NCBI RefSeq assembly: GCF_950066645.1 | Contig: NZ_CATMFB010000004.1 | Location: 62,001-126,000 of the forward strand | DNA from: an uncultured Thalassolituus sp. | GTDB lineage: Bacteria; Pseudomonadota; Gammaproteobacteria; Pseudomonadales; Oceanobacteraceae | DNA length: 64,000 nucleotides | Direction: 5' to 3' | In this document: in pieces, positions 36,738-46,923 of the stretch | How the letters are laid out: each line of letters begins with the position of its first letter | Position numbering within the stretch: position 1 is the first letter of the stretch | Notes under the pieces: generated by a model | Seen by the model: only the letters and a program-made list of their open reading frames with translations | Told to the model about the DNA's origin: nothing | The model's database searches: none | Position numbers and translations under genes: made by a program

Positions 36738-36772
36738 ACTCCTGATAATGTTTTCTCCACGTTATCAGGAGT
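36738..36772 (+). promoter_or_regulatory. Hairpin that contains the ribosome binding site of the aldo-keto reductase gene
   Basis: ACTCCTGATAA (36738-36748) and TTATCAGGAGT (36762-36772) form a perfect 11-bp stem. A further TG/CG pairing leaves a 9-nt loop. The 3' arm holds the Shine-Dalgarno GGAG (36768-36771), 5 nt before the ATG at 36777, paired to TCCT in the 5' arm. Folding would hide the site. There is no T-run, so it is not a terminator for the chemoreceptor gene. As DNA it is also a good palindromic operator. Confidence 0.7.
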
Positions 36773-36776
36773 CGTT

Positions 36777-37811
36777 ATGCGCAAGAATCAGTTAGGTAAT
36801 ACAGATATTCAGGTCAGTGAGCTGTGTCTGGGCACTATGACCTGGGGGGAGCAGAACAGCGAAGCCGAAGCTCATCGGCAGCTCGACATGGCCGTGGACG
36901 CCGGTATTAACTTTATCGATACCGCAGAAATGTACCCGGTGCCACCGAAAGCTGAAACTCAGGGGCGCACAGAATCCTGTCTTGGTAGCTGGCTGAGTGC
37001 GGGTGGACGGCGGGATAAGCTGATCATCGCCACCAAAGTTACGGGTCCCGGTGACTGGATGACACATATCCGCAACGGCCCTGATCTCTCTGCCGGTCAT
37101 ATTGATCAGGCTCTGGCTGGAAGCCTCGAACGCCTCAGAACCGATTACATTGATCTCTACCAGCTGCACTGGCCATCCCGGCCGACTAACTTCTTCGGCC
37201 GACTTGGTTATGAACACGAGACAAGAGAGGGCGTACCTCTGGAGGAAACCCTGCTGGCACTCAACAAACATCTACAGGCCGGGACGATCAGACACTATGG
37301 GTTGTCCAACGAAACCGCCTGGGGAACGATGAAGGTGATAGCGCTGGCGGACCAGCTTGGAATGCCGCGCCCCGTCAGTATTCAGAATCCCTATAATCTG
37401 CTTAACCGGTCTTACGAAGTCGGGCTGGCTGAGGTGTCTCACAGAGAGCAATGTGGGCTTCTTGCCTACTCTCCACTCGCATTCGGTGTTCTCAGTGGCA
37501 AGTATTTGCAGAACCGCAGACCTGAGAAGGCGCGATTGACTCTGTTTTCGCGCTTCAGTCGATATACGGGTGACCTGGCAGAGCAGGCAACTGCCGCGTA
37601 TGCCGGAATTGCAGAGTCGGCGGGTATCAGTCCGGCACAGCTGGCTCTCGCATTTGTGAATCAGAGATCCTTTGTCACCTCAAATATCATTGGAGCGACA
37701 ACGGAAGCTCAGCTCCAGGAAAACCTCAGCTCCGTCGATGTCCGGCTAAGCAGTGATATTATGGAAGCCGTTGAGAAGGTTCATCGGGCAATTTCTAACC
37801 CGTGCCCTTGA
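36777..37811 (+). CDS. Aldo/keto reductase (Tas-like)
   Basis: A 344-residue NADPH-dependent aldo/keto reductase. The catalytic tetrad is D48, Y53, K87 and H131 (in LHWPSRP). The insert MYPVPPKAETQGRTE after Tyr53 is typical of E. coli Tas and its relatives. The substrate is unknown. It sits alone between a chemoreceptor and a convergent aldehyde dehydrogenase, with a regulatory-looking hairpin over its ribosome binding site. Confidence 0.9.
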   Translation: MRKNQLGNTDIQVSELCLGTMTWGEQNSEAEAHRQLDMAVDAGINFIDTAEMYPVPPKAETQGRTESCLGSWLSAGGRRDKLIIATKVTGPGDWMTHIRNGPDLSAGHIDQALAGSLERLRTDYIDLYQLHWPSRPTNFFGRLGYEHETREGVPLEETLLALNKHLQAGTIRHYGLSNETAWGTMKVIALADQLGMPRPVSIQNPYNLLNRSYEVGLAEVSHREQCGLLAYSPLAFGVLSGKYLQNRRPEKARLTLFSRFSRYTGDLAEQATAAYAGIAESAGISPAQLALAFVNQRSFVTSNIIGATTEAQLQENLSSVDVRLSSDIMEAVEKVHRAISNPCP

Positions 37812-37833
37812 CGTAACACCGCAGAAAAAGAAA

Positions 37834-37856
37834 AGCCCCGCAGTGCGGGGCTCTTT
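37834..37856 (+). terminator. Terminator after the aldo-keto reductase, between convergent genes
   Basis: Stem AGCCCCGC (37834-37841) / GCGGGGCT (37845-37852) with a 3-nt loop, followed by CTTTCT. The minus strand reads A-rich sequence in front and a TTTTCTTTTTC tract after the stem, so it probably works in both directions and better for the minus-strand gene. Confidence 0.87.
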
Positions 37857-37879
37857 CTATCAAGGTACTTCAGCGCGGA

Positions 37880-39475
37880 TCAGTCTTTCACTTTCCAGCT
37901 GCTCAGCATCCGGGCAACAACTTTCGGTACCACGAACGTGTTGAGCATCAGCCACTGAAATGCTGACTTCGGTTTGGCGTACGCAGTCAGTTTCAGCATG
38001 TTGTTATAGATGCCCTCGTCGAACGGGAACCACCAGGCGTTATTCTTGCTCAGCCCAGGCAGTAGGTCCCAGTTGATGATCTTGGATTCGGCCACTTCTT
38101 TGAGGCCAAGAGCACCGTGGGTGCGGCCGATACCAGATTCTTTCGGGCCACCCCATTCGGTGTTGCAGATGCCGTGCGAATAAAGATGATCGTTTACGGT
38201 CACTGCGCCCGCCTCGAGGCGGCGGGCAACGCGTTCACCACGGGCGTTGTTGCGGGTCCACACAGATGCGGAAAGTCCATACTGTGACTGGTTCGCCAGC
38301 TCGATCGCTTCTTCTTCAGAAGACACTTTCACGATTGGCATCAGAGGACCGAAGATCTCTTCTTTGATGAATTCCATGTCAGCTGTGACGTCTGTCAGCA
38401 GAGTGGCCGGGAAGAAGTAGCCTTTCTGTTCGCCAACCGGTGTCGACTGCGCAGCGATGGTTGCACCGTTATCCAGCGCGGTCTGAAGTTCCTTTTCCAG
38501 TGTCTGGAACTGTTTCTCAGTGGTGACTGAGCCCAGGTCGGTATCGTAGCCGTTCACACCATGGCGCAGGGCGCGGGTTTTAGCGATGGCCATCGCGACG
38601 AATTCGTCGTAGACCTTTTCGTGGACATACACGCGCTTCACACCACCACAGGACTGACCGGCATTCTGATAAGCGGCCCACATGCCACCATTGACTGCAC
38701 GTTCAATCGGCGCATCATCCAGAACAACCATGGCATCATTCCCACCCAGTTCAAGACTGCAGGGCACCAGGTATTCTGCACAGGACTTCATTACCTGTTT
38801 ACCGGCGTAGGTAGAACCAGTGAAGAAGATCTTGTTTGCACCGTTAGACAACATGCCTTCCAGTACTTTCGACCCGGAACCAACAATGTGCGCGAACAGG
38901 CCGTCTGGCAGGCCAGATGATTTTACAACGCGCTCAATCGCTGCGCCGACCATAGGTGTCTGCGCTGCTACTTTCAGGACGACGGCATTACCCGCCATCA
39001 GGCCCATCACCAGCTCGCCGAAGGGAATGCTGAAAGGGTAGTTCCATGGGCTGATAATGCCGAGGGTGCCGATGGGTTGATAGATCCGCTTCGACCACTT
39101 GTTGAAAAATAACAGTGAAGGCGGAGGCAGCAGCTCGTCTTTGAGTACCTTAGGCGCGTTTTTAGCGTACCAGGTGCAGCTCATGATTGAGGGGATGATC
39201 TCAGTGTTCAGTGCATCAATCTTAAGTTTGCCGTTGTCCTGACTGATGATGTCTGCGAGTTCATCGGCATGATCACGAATGTAATCAGCCATTTTGAGGA
39301 TGTAGCTGGCGCGTTCTTTGTAGGAAACCTGGGCCCAGGCCTTCTGTGCCTTGCGGGCGGCCTCAAAGATGCGTTCGAATTCGGCTTCAGTTGTCAGGGG
39401 CAGGCGACCAATTTCTTCCAGGGTCGCTGGGTTGGTGCTGACCTCGTATGCAACTTCAGTGTTGGCAACGTTCAT
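37880..39475 (-). CDS. Aldehyde dehydrogenase
   Basis: A 531-residue NAD(P)-dependent aldehyde dehydrogenase. The catalytic cysteine is C276 in NAGQSCGG and the general base is E242 in LELGG. ISPWNYPFSIPFGELV at 141-156 binds the cofactor. After residue 500 there is a hydrophobic C-terminal tail (FQWLMLNTFVVPKVVARML), often seen in membrane-associated fatty-aldehyde dehydrogenases. A role in long-chain aldehyde or alkane oxidation is possible, but the substrate is not shown by sequence. AGGT lies upstream of the ATG. Confidence 0.9.
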   Translation of the reverse strand: MNVANTEVAYEVSTNPATLEEIGRLPLTTEAEFERIFEAARKAQKAWAQVSYKERASYILKMADYIRDHADELADIISQDNGKLKIDALNTEIIPSIMSCTWYAKNAPKVLKDELLPPPSLLFFNKWSKRIYQPIGTLGIISPWNYPFSIPFGELVMGLMAGNAVVLKVAAQTPMVGAAIERVVKSSGLPDGLFAHIVGSGSKVLEGMLSNGANKIFFTGSTYAGKQVMKSCAEYLVPCSLELGGNDAMVVLDDAPIERAVNGGMWAAYQNAGQSCGGVKRVYVHEKVYDEFVAMAIAKTRALRHGVNGYDTDLGSVTTEKQFQTLEKELQTALDNGATIAAQSTPVGEQKGYFFPATLLTDVTADMEFIKEEIFGPLMPIVKVSSEEEAIELANQSQYGLSASVWTRNNARGERVARRLEAGAVTVNDHLYSHGICNTEWGGPKESGIGRTHGALGLKEVAESKIINWDLLPGLSKNNAWWFPFDEGIYNNMLKLTAYAKPKSAFQWLMLNTFVVPKVVARMLSSWKVKD

Positions 39476-39584
39476 GCTGAGTACCTGTTGTTATTTAGTG
39501 GAGCGTACCGCGTTAATTGCGCGACATGGTAACACAGGGCCTGCGGCAGGATAACGTGCTAATCGGCCAAGGCTGGCTCTGCTT

Positions 39585-40175
39585 TCAGGGGCGCTTTGCA
39601 GGAGGCCAGCGACAGAAACAGCCACTCACGCCGGTGTTAATCAGGCGACCGTTGAAAGTGCCATTGCGAATCGCTTCGATGATCTGAGGGAAATAGTCTG
39701 GCGACGGTTGGATGCAGGCCGGACCTGTGCCATAGGGGCCGAAGTACCGCAGTTGCCCCTGCTTGTCATAAATCGCCAGTGAAGGAGCTGAGACTGGATT
39801 CAACAGTGTCTCTCTGATGTCAGTGTCAGGATAACGGGCGCGTACCCAGCTGAAAGCAATGTCGCCAGCTCCCGCTGGAATAGCAATTCTGTGTGAAACA
39901 TCCTGTTCTGCCTGGGTTATTAATGAATCGATGTGGCGGGCGCTTTGCTGGTTGCAGTCGCAATCGGGAAGATAAAAGTGGATGACCTCTATTTTACCGG
40001 TGCCATTGTCGAACGGGCTGTACAGACGAAGGATGGAGGTGTCCGCTGTGGCGTCTGCATGCTCCGGAATAAAAGGGATTGCGACGCGCCCGAAGTTAGA
40101 CAGAAGACTGAAGACCATGCCCACAGAGACAACACAGACAACGACGATGAGAAGAAGTGCACGGGCATTACTCAT
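39585..40175 (-). CDS. Membrane-anchored thioredoxin-fold-like Cys protein (DUF6436-like), copy 2
   Basis: A 196-residue paralogue of the protein at 33462-34133. It has one N-terminal membrane helix (about 5-25), then PDCDCNQQSARHI, GPYGTGPAC and SGCFCRWP at the same relative positions. The five cysteines of the two copies therefore align. ATG 40175 is preferred to GTG 40196, and the upstream site is weak. It is divergent from the MHYT hybrid kinase gene. A small PDCxC-type thiol or metal centre facing the periplasm is an inference. Confidence 0.72.
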   Translation of the reverse strand: MSNARALLLIVVVCVVSVGMVFSLLSNFGRVAIPFIPEHADATADTSILRLYSPFDNGTGKIEVIHFYLPDCDCNQQSARHIDSLITQAEQDVSHRIAIPAGAGDIAFSWVRARYPDTDIRETLLNPVSAPSLAIYDKQGQLRYFGPYGTGPACIQPSPDYFPQIIEAIRNGTFNGRLINTGVSGCFCRWPPAKRP

Positions 40176-40360
40176 GGCAGCTGCCACCCTGGGCACAGGT
40201 GTGCCGACGATAAAATGTCACTAATGCACTGCCAGGCGTTTGTCGCTAGTGAGGGTTCGGTGGCGGAAACTGTCATCTCTACTAATCTGTTATTTAGTTG
40301 TATGTCAGTTTAGCCGCTTTGTTGGCGCTGGCCTCTTTCAGTAGTCTCACCGGGCCATTT

Positions 40361-43285
40361 ATGACGTCTTTTTTTGTTTTCACTGATGCGGTAGATGTCA
40401 TTCATGGAGTGTATGACCCCGCCTTGGTCGCTGTGTCTTTCCTTATCGCGGTATTCTCCTCGGCAATGGCACTGCAGGTGACGGCACTTGCGACAGGGAT
40501 TCGTCAGTCTGCACTCAAGCGGGCGATGCTGTTCAGTGGCAGTCTGGCACTGGGGTGTGGGATCTGGTCTATGCATTTCATCGGTATGCTGGCCTTCTCC
40601 ATCGGGACCCGGGTGTCTTACGATCCGGTAGTTACCGCCATGTCTATGATCCCCAGCGTCGCTGCGTCCTGGGTTGCGCTGGATCTGATCGGGCGGAGAA
40701 GTGTCCGACGCTCACAGCTGATCGGCGGTGGTGTATTGGTTGGCGCTGGTATAGGCAGTATGCACTACACCGGTATGCTCGCCATGAAAATGGAAGCCAC
40801 CCTGCGCTATGACCCACTGATGTTCCTGGGTTCCATCGTGGTTGCTGTGTTACTTGCGATGCTGGCTTTGTGGGTACGTTTCAGTCTGCGCCGTTATGAT
40901 ATTTCCGATACGCGCCGAACTTTTATTGCCTCCATGGTCATGGGGGCTGCCATATCCGGTATGCACTATATGGGCATGTCGGCCGCACGGTTTATCCCGC
41001 CGGAAGATTTTGTACCGCATGCAGATGATGGGCTGATCTCGTTGTTGATGACAGGGATTATTGTCGTCATCACCTTTGCTGTCACGGCATCCGTGATCGT
41101 GATTAATCTGCTGCTCAAATACCGTGACGCCCATCGGCGGGCGACTGTGAATGCTCAGCGTATGGTTGCCCTGATGGACACTGCCGTAGACGGCATCGTG
41201 ATTATTAATGCCTCAGGCACGATTGTCAGTGTGAATTCAGCGATAGAAAACATGTTTGGTTACCCGGCTGCAGAGCTGATCGGCGAGCAGGCATTACGCC
41301 TGATGCCGGACAAGTTTGATGTCGGAGACAGGGATATTTCGCTGGCTGAGTATCTGTCATCCCGTCATTCAAAGTTTGTGGGTCAGGGGCACGACACTAC
41401 GGTCGTACGTAAGGACGGTCAGGTGGTGCACGTCAGACTGGCAATTGGACATGCAGAACTGCCTGACGGTGATATGTTTATCGGTTTTCTGACGGATGTT
41501 TCAGAGCGGAAAGCCCTCGAAACTGCCTTGATCGAAGCTAAGGATAAAGCCGAAGCCGCCGCAGCAGCGCGCACAGCATTCCTGGCCAATATGAGTCACG
41601 AAATCCGTACTCCGATGAATGCCATTATCGGGTTCAGTGATCACCTGCTGGACTCAGAAATGTCTTCGGACCAGCGCAGGCATGTAAACACGATTCACTC
41701 TTCCGCGGTCTCTCTGCTTCACCTTCTTAACGATATTCTCGACAGTGCCAAGCTTGAGAAGGGCAAAGTGGGCCTGGAAAGTGTCGACTTCTCTCTGCCA
41801 GAAACACTGGATCTGGTGACGTCGACTCTCTGGGTGCAGGCGCGCAAGAAGGAGTTGTCTCTGGCGGTAAATCTGGACCCTGACCTGCCAGAGTTTTTTG
41901 TGGGTGATCCCAGTCGACTGGGGCAGGTGCTGACAAATCTGGTCGGCAATGCGATTAAATTCACTGAAAAAGGCGGGGTGACCACCAGCGTCTCCCAAAC
42001 CTTTGATGGTCTTCTCAGATTTGAAGTGATGGATACCGGGATAGGTATCTCACCAGAACGTCTGCCGCTGATTTTCGATGCATTCACCCAGGAAGACGAT
42101 TCGATCAGTCGTCGTTACGGTGGTACCGGTCTGGGGACGACAATCAGCCAGCAGCTGGTCGAGCTTATGGGGGGCGAGATCGGTGTGACCAGTGAGCCTG
42201 GGAAGGGCAGTTGTTTCTGGTTTACCCTGCCGCTTAAAGAGGGCAAGTTCACTGAATCGAAAAACCGCCATGACATACCTACACTTCCGCCGCTTAATGT
42301 GCTTGTGGCAGACGATATTCCACAGAATACCGATCTCCTGAAGGTACGTCTGGGTGCTACCGGGCATCAGGTCACTATCGCGACCAACGGACGGGAAGCG
42401 CTCGAAATCTACAAAACCCTCAAGCCAGATATTGTCCTGATGGATGTTCATATGCCTGAGATGGACGGCTTGTCAGCCTGCCGCGAAATTCGTGCCTGGG
42501 AAGAGCGGGAAGGAATGAACCCTTGTCCGGTGGTCGCCCTGACTGCCAGCGTGATGGAAGAGGATAAGCGCGATGCCGCCGCTGCAGGCATGCAGGGTTT
42601 CGCAACAAAACCAGTGGATTTCGCTCTGCTTGTCTCGGAAATGGCAAGAGTACTCAACATCCGGGTCAGTGCGCCGTCGCCAGTTGCTGATGAACATGTG
42701 ACGGATGATCAGGTGCTGGATGTTGCGAAGGGACTGAAAATCTGGGGGCAGATGGGACTTTACGCGACTCAGTTACAGGACTTTATTCAGCGCTATGGTG
42801 ACCTGCCTTCGCGTATGGGTGTGCTGCTTCAGTTAAACAACCTTCAGGAAGTTCAGCATCTCGCTCATGCCGTTAAAGGGGTGGCTGCGAATCTCGCCGT
42901 CAATCCGGTAAGGCACAGTTGTGGTGAGATTGAGCAGGCCTGCCGTCGGCAGGACGGCGACGCAGCAATGAAGGCTGCAGAGCAGCTACGTGACCGCTGG
43001 CCTATGATTATGAGTGTGTGCAAATCGCACGTTGGGCAGAACCGTGAGTCCGTATGTACGGAGTCCTCCGGAGATCTTCTTGGTCTGCTGAAAAAGCTGG
43101 CAGGCACCTTGTCGGATCATGATTACGACGATGACGTACTCGACCAGCTTCAGGCGTACACCGGTAAACACGGAAAAGAGGTGTTGGACATAGTGACGGC
43201 AGTGAATGATTTTGAATTCGATGATGCCGCTGGCAAGGTCAGTGCGTTGGTTTCTGTACTTGAAGTAACAACAGCGGAGGCCTGA
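40361..43285 (+). CDS. MHYT-domain hybrid sensor histidine kinase with receiver and HPt domains
   Basis: A 974-residue membrane kinase. The N-terminal seven-helix MHYT sensor (about 15-250) carries three motifs: [16 protein letters not shown] and SGMHYMGM. Then come a PAS domain (about 265-380), HisKA with H413 in [11 protein letters not shown], an HATPase domain with [10 protein letters not shown], a receiver with D695 in [12 protein letters not shown], and an HPt domain with H836 in LAHAVKG. MHYT domains are proposed to bind copper and sense diatomic gases. ATG 40361 is chosen because it starts the MHYT domain normally; the earlier start at 40298 is a TTG. The HD-GYP regulator follows after 1 nt and is the likely output. 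Confidence 0.93.
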   Translation: MTSFFVFTDAVDVIHGVYDPALVAVSFLIAVFSSAMALQVTALATGIRQSALKRAMLFSGSLALGCGIWSMHFIGMLAFSIGTRVSYDPVVTAMSMIPSVAASWVALDLIGRRSVRRSQLIGGGVLVGAGIGSMHYTGMLAMKMEATLRYDPLMFLGSIVVAVLLAMLALWVRFSLRRYDISDTRRTFIASMVMGAAISGMHYMGMSAARFIPPEDFVPHADDGLISLLMTGIIVVITFAVTASVIVINLLLKYRDAHRRATVNAQRMVALMDTAVDGIVIINASGTIVSVNSAIENMFGYPAAELIGEQALRLMPDKFDVGDRDISLAEYLSSRHSKFVGQGHDTTVVRKDGQVVHVRLAIGHAELPDGDMFIGFLTDVSERKALETALIEAKDKAEAAAAARTAFLANMSHEIRTPMNAIIGFSDHLLDSEMSSDQRRHVNTIHSSAVSLLHLLNDILDSAKLEKGKVGLESVDFSLPETLDLVTSTLWVQARKKELSLAVNLDPDLPEFFVGDPSRLGQVLTNLVGNAIKFTEKGGVTTSVSQTFDGLLRFEVMDTGIGISPERLPLIFDAFTQEDDSISRRYGGTGLGTTISQQLVELMGGEIGVTSEPGKGSCFWFTLPLKEGKFTESKNRHDIPTLPPLNVLVADDIPQNTDLLKVRLGATGHQVTIATNGREALEIYKTLKPDIVLMDVHMPEMDGLSACREIRAWEEREGMNPCPVVALTASVMEEDKRDAAAAGMQGFATKPVDFALLVSEMARVLNIRVSAPSPVADEHVTDDQVLDVAKGLKIWGQMGLYATQLQDFIQRYGDLPSRMGVLLQLNNLQEVQHLAHAVKGVAANLAVNPVRHSCGEIEQACRRQDGDAAMKAAEQLRDRWPMIMSVCKSHVGQNRESVCTESSGDLLGLLKKLAGTLSDHDYDDDVLDQLQAYTGKHGKEVLDIVTAVNDFEFDDAAGKVSALVSVLEVTTAEA

Positions 43286-43286
43286 T

Positions 43287-44273
43287 ATGGCATTGATTCT
43301 CTGTGTGGATGATGAGGTCAATAACCTGAAAGTGCTGAGGGTTGCATTGCAGGGAACTTATGACCTGTTGTTTGCCAAAAGCGGCAAAGAGGCACTTGCT
43401 CTTGCCAGTGAACGCCAGCCTGATCTGATTCTTCTTGATGTCATGATGCCAGAAATGGATGGTTTCGAAGTATGCCGGCGTCTGAAACAGGACGCTCAGC
43501 TGGCCGCTGTACCGGTGATCTTTGTGACCGCCTTACAGGACGAAGCTGATGAAGAAGTCGGGCTGGAATGTGGTGCCGTTGACTACATTACCAAACCCAT
43601 CAGTACGGCCATCGTAAAAGCCCGCGTAAAAAATCATCTTTCTCTGGTCCGGGTGGACGAGCTTCAGCGTACCCGCTTAGAGATTATTCAACGTCTTGGT
43701 CGTGCTGCTGAGTACAAAGATAATGAAACTGGCCACCATGTCATGCGCATGAGTCATTATTCGCAATTGATCGCACAGGCTATGGGAAAAAACGAACGGT
43801 GGTGTGAAAAGTTGCTTCACGCCGCGCCGATGCACGACATCGGAAAAATTGGCATTCCTGATGCCATTATGCTGAAGCCGGGTAAGTTGACGGACGATGA
43901 GTTTGACGTGATGAAAACTCACCCCCGTATCGGTGCGGAAATTCTGGGCAACAGCACTGCAGAACTGATGGTGATGGCAAAGAACGTCGCCCTGTATCAT
44001 CACGAAAAGTGGAACGGCAGTGGTTACCCTGAGCGTCTTTCAGGAAAAGACATTCCACTCGAAGCACGCATTGTCGCGCTTGCCGATGTATTTGATGCTT
44101 TGACCAGTGAGCGGCCATACAAGCGCGCCTGGTCGGTCGAAGAGGCCTGCGAATACATTCATGACAGCCGTGGTGAGCATTTCGACCCGGAGGTGGTAGA
44201 GGCCTTCGATCAGTGTCTTCCTGACATTCTGAAAATTAAAGAGCGTTGGCAGGAACCGGAAGAGTCAGAGTGA
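43287..44273 (+). CDS. Response regulator with HD-GYP c-di-GMP phosphodiesterase domain
   Basis: A 328-residue two-domain protein. The receiver (about 1-120) has the phosphoacceptor D51 in ILLDVMMPEMDGF and the lysine in DYITKP. The HD-GYP domain (about 140-325) has HHVMRMSHYS, the metal-binding HDIGKIGIPD and HHEKWNGSGYP. It should hydrolyse c-di-GMP when phosphorylated. It lies 1 nt after the MHYT hybrid kinase gene, so they form a gas/redox-to-c-di-GMP pathway by inference. The 3' end overlaps the convergent flavoprotein gene by 9 nt. Confidence 0.93.
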   Translation: MALILCVDDEVNNLKVLRVALQGTYDLLFAKSGKEALALASERQPDLILLDVMMPEMDGFEVCRRLKQDAQLAAVPVIFVTALQDEADEEVGLECGAVDYITKPISTAIVKARVKNHLSLVRVDELQRTRLEIIQRLGRAAEYKDNETGHHVMRMSHYSQLIAQAMGKNERWCEKLLHAAPMHDIGKIGIPDAIMLKPGKLTDDEFDVMKTHPRIGAEILGNSTAELMVMAKNVALYHHEKWNGSGYPERLSGKDIPLEARIVALADVFDALTSERPYKRAWSVEEACEYIHDSRGEHFDPEVVEAFDQCLPDILKIKERWQEPEESE

Positions 44274-45488
44274 CTCAAGATACCTGACGGCCCCCATTCC
44301 TGCGCGCTTCCCGGTAGCGAAGCAGGCGGTCAGGAGGTAGCCACCGGTTGGCGCCTCCCAATCCAGCATTTCGCCCGCGACAAATACTCCCGGCATCTTT
44401 GTCAGCATCAGATCACCGTTTATTTCGTCACGGTCAATGCCACCCGAACAGCTGATGGCTTCATCCATCGGGCGCGTCCCCGTCAGGGTCACCGGCATGT
44501 TCTTCAGCGCGCGGGTGACAGCGACTTTATCCGTGCGATCAAGATCGGGCAGGCATTCCCGCAACAGGGCGTTAGTGATGCCTGGCAGGCGGAATTTTTT
44601 GCGCAGCAGGTTGCTGAAGGTTTCCCCCTTGCGAGCGGCTTGCAAAGTACTCAGGACAGCCTCGCCATTGAGGTTGGGCAGCCAGTCGATATGCAGGTGT
44701 GGCCCAGATTTGTTCTGTAGCAGGAGATCGCGCAGAAGGGCACTGCAGGCGTAGACCAGGCTGCCTTCCAGTCCGTAGCTGCTGACAATACATTCGCCTG
44801 TCCGGCGGAAGGGAGTGCCATCTGCCCCTGTCACCGAAATTGCTACCTGCTTAAGTGGGGTGCCCCCGTGGTTGGCCTGAAGAAATTCACTCCAGTGCGC
44901 GGTGAACCCACAGTTACTTGGGCGTAATGGATTGACTGCAATCCCCCGTTGAATGAAGGCCTTTGTCCAGGCGCCATCCGAGCCCAGTTTGGACCAGCTC
45001 GCCCCGCCGAGTGCAAAGGCGGTTGCTTCTGCTTTCAGACACTGCTCACCGTCTGGTCCGGCGATAACCAGCTCGCCTTTGCTGTTCCATCCCTGCCAGC
45101 GATGACGGGGATGGAAGGTCACACCTGCGCGGGTCAGGCGGTGCTTCCAGGCGCGCAACAAGGGGGCGGCTTTCATTTCTTTCGGGAATACGCGGCCGGA
45201 GGTACCGACAAAGGTTTCAACGCCAAGGTCGTGAATCCAGCTTCTGAGCATATCCGGCGTGAAATCGTCGAGAATCGGGCGTAGCCAGTCACTGGCTTCG
45301 CGGTAGCGCAGCACAAAATCTGCGTAAGGCTCGGAATGAGTTATGTTCATCCCTCCGATGCCTGCCAGCAGAAACTTTCTCGCGACGCTGGGCATGGCAT
45401 CGAAAATATCCGTTTTGATACCGGCCGAAGAGAGCTGTTCGGCCGCGATCAGGCCCGCAGGGCCACCGCCGATTACGATTGCGCGCAT
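44265..45488 (-). CDS. HI0933-family flavoprotein (TIGR03862 type)
   Basis: A 407-residue FAD-dependent oxidoreductase-like protein. The N-terminal dinucleotide motif is IGGGPAGLIAAEQLSSAG. RKFLLAGIGGMNITHSEP and APTGGYLLTACFATG near the C-terminus are characteristic of the HI0933/BaiN-like group. Its reaction is not established. AAAGAGG precedes the ATG. The start overlaps the end of the MATE transporter gene by 16 nt, so the two are likely co-expressed. Confidence 0.87.
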   Translation of the reverse strand: MRAIVIGGGPAGLIAAEQLSSAGIKTDIFDAMPSVARKFLLAGIGGMNITHSEPYADFVLRYREASDWLRPILDDFTPDMLRSWIHDLGVETFVGTSGRVFPKEMKAAPLLRAWKHRLTRAGVTFHPRHRWQGWNSKGELVIAGPDGEQCLKAEATAFALGGASWSKLGSDGAWTKAFIQRGIAVNPLRPSNCGFTAHWSEFLQANHGGTPLKQVAISVTGADGTPFRRTGECIVSSYGLEGSLVYACSALLRDLLLQNKSGPHLHIDWLPNLNGEAVLSTLQAARKGETFSNLLRKKFRLPGITNALLRECLPDLDRTDKVAVTRALKNMPVTLTGTRPMDEAISCSGGIDRDEINGDLMLTKMPGVFVAGEMLDWEAPTGGYLLTACFATGKRAGMGAVRYLESL

Positions 45489-46843
45489 GGTGCCTCTTTC
45501 TCCCGGTGTATATGCAGCCGGCTTATTACCCTGAGGCGCCAGAGAAGAGCGGCAGCGGCAAAAGAGAGGCCGGCAATCAGGCCTATCCAGAAGCCGGCAG
45601 CGCCCATGGGACTGCTGTGTTCATAAGCAAGATACCAGCCTGAACCAAAGCCGATTACCCAGTACGCGAAAAAGGTAATCACCATGACGGCAAAAGTGTC
45701 TTCATAACCGCGCAGAGAGCCCGCCGTAGCAATCTGTATCGCATCGGAAATCTGAAACAGAGCCGCGTACATCAGCAATGCGGTGCCGATCGCCACAACT
45801 TCCGGGTCCGGGCTATAGAGGCCGGCAATAAACCCAGCACCAGAGAGAATCAGTGTCGCGTTGAACAATGCAAGTGCGAGGTTAAGGCCCACTCCCAGCC
45901 ACGATGTGGTGGCCGCAGCGCGATTATCACCGCGCCCGAGGTGATAGCCGACACGGACGGTTAAAGCCATGCCCAGGCTGAGTGGCAACATAAAGGTGAC
46001 TGACGATACGTTCAGGGCCACCTGGTGGCCGGCGACAACGACTGGCCCCAGGTCGGTCAGGAATAGCGCAATGACGGTGAACAGACTTACCTCGAAGAAG
46101 ATCGCCACGCCAATCGGCAGGCCGACCTTCGCGAGGGTGTTAATCTCGCCAACGCGGCTTCTGCGCAGGCTACGCAACAATCTGAAGTTGGGCCCGCCGC
46201 GATGTTTTCTGGTATTCAGATACAGGGCCAGTGACATAAAAAGTACCACCAGACCACTGCCGATGCCGCAGCCGATACCACCAAGTTCGGGCAGACCGAA
46301 CCAGCCGTAGATAAGCACCGCGTTGACTGGCACATTGAGAACCAGCCCCGCAATCATTATGCGGGTGACGTGCGTGGCGTCACCGAGCGCTTCTGCATAG
46401 AAGCGCAGTGCCAGAAAGATACCTGAGACTGGCATGGCCAGTGCGATGGCCAGCAGATAGCGGCTCGCAACGTAGGCGGTATGCTGATCGTCGACAAAGG
46501 TGGGTATTGCCAGGGCAATAGCGGCCGTTATGGCGCCAAATACACAGCCGGAGATCAGGCCCAGGCTCAGCCCAGAACCGAGCAGACGTTCCCGCGCTTC
46601 TGTCTGATGCTCGCCGCTGAGTCGCGCGACGGCAGGCGAGAGTGCCACGAGAATGCCCGCAAGAAACAACCATATCGGCGTCCATACGGCACTGCCGATG
46701 GCGACGGCCGCCAGATCCTGAGTGCTCACATAACCTGACATCAGGGTATCTATGGTGCCCATGCCTACCTGCGCCAGCTGGGTCGCTAGGATAGGTAAGG
46801 TAAGTCTGCCAATGGCTTTTGCTTCTTGAGCTTTGAACGACAT
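45473..46843 (-). CDS. MATE family multidrug/cation antiporter
   Basis: A 456-residue transporter with about twelve membrane helices. The AIGRLTLPILATQLAQVGMG start, the TIDTLMSG motif and GATHVTRIM-like loops match NorM-type MATE proteins, which export drugs in exchange for Na+ or H+. ATG 46843 (MSFKAQEAKAIGR) is chosen because the 41 upstream residues are not MATE-like. No good ribosome binding site is seen for it. It is divergent from epmC across 80 nt. Confidence 0.9.
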   Translation of the reverse strand: MSFKAQEAKAIGRLTLPILATQLAQVGMGTIDTLMSGYVSTQDLAAVAIGSAVWTPIWLFLAGILVALSPAVARLSGEHQTEARERLLGSGLSLGLISGCVFGAITAAIALAIPTFVDDQHTAYVASRYLLAIALAMPVSGIFLALRFYAEALGDATHVTRIMIAGLVLNVPVNAVLIYGWFGLPELGGIGCGIGSGLVVLFMSLALYLNTRKHRGGPNFRLLRSLRRSRVGEINTLAKVGLPIGVAIFFEVSLFTVIALFLTDLGPVVVAGHQVALNVSSVTFMLPLSLGMALTVRVGYHLGRGDNRAAATTSWLGVGLNLALALFNATLILSGAGFIAGLYSPDPEVVAIGTALLMYAALFQISDAIQIATAGSLRGYEDTFAVMVITFFAYWVIGFGSGWYLAYEHSSPMGAAGFWIGLIAGLSFAAAALLWRLRVISRLHIHREKEAPCAQS

Positions 46844-46923
46844 GGAGTTAGTGTCTGCGCCGGAATGCTTGATAAAACACCGCGCATTCTGCCTGCAAGT
46901 GACTGAGAGAACCAGATAAATCC

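Noticed and set aside
36738-36772. Intrinsic terminator of the second chemoreceptor gene
   Set aside because: No T-run follows the stem; the next bases lead directly to the next start codon.
40298-40360. Upstream extension of the MHYT kinase from TTG 40298
   Set aside because: It has no ribosome binding site, and MHYT proteins normally start near ATG 40361.
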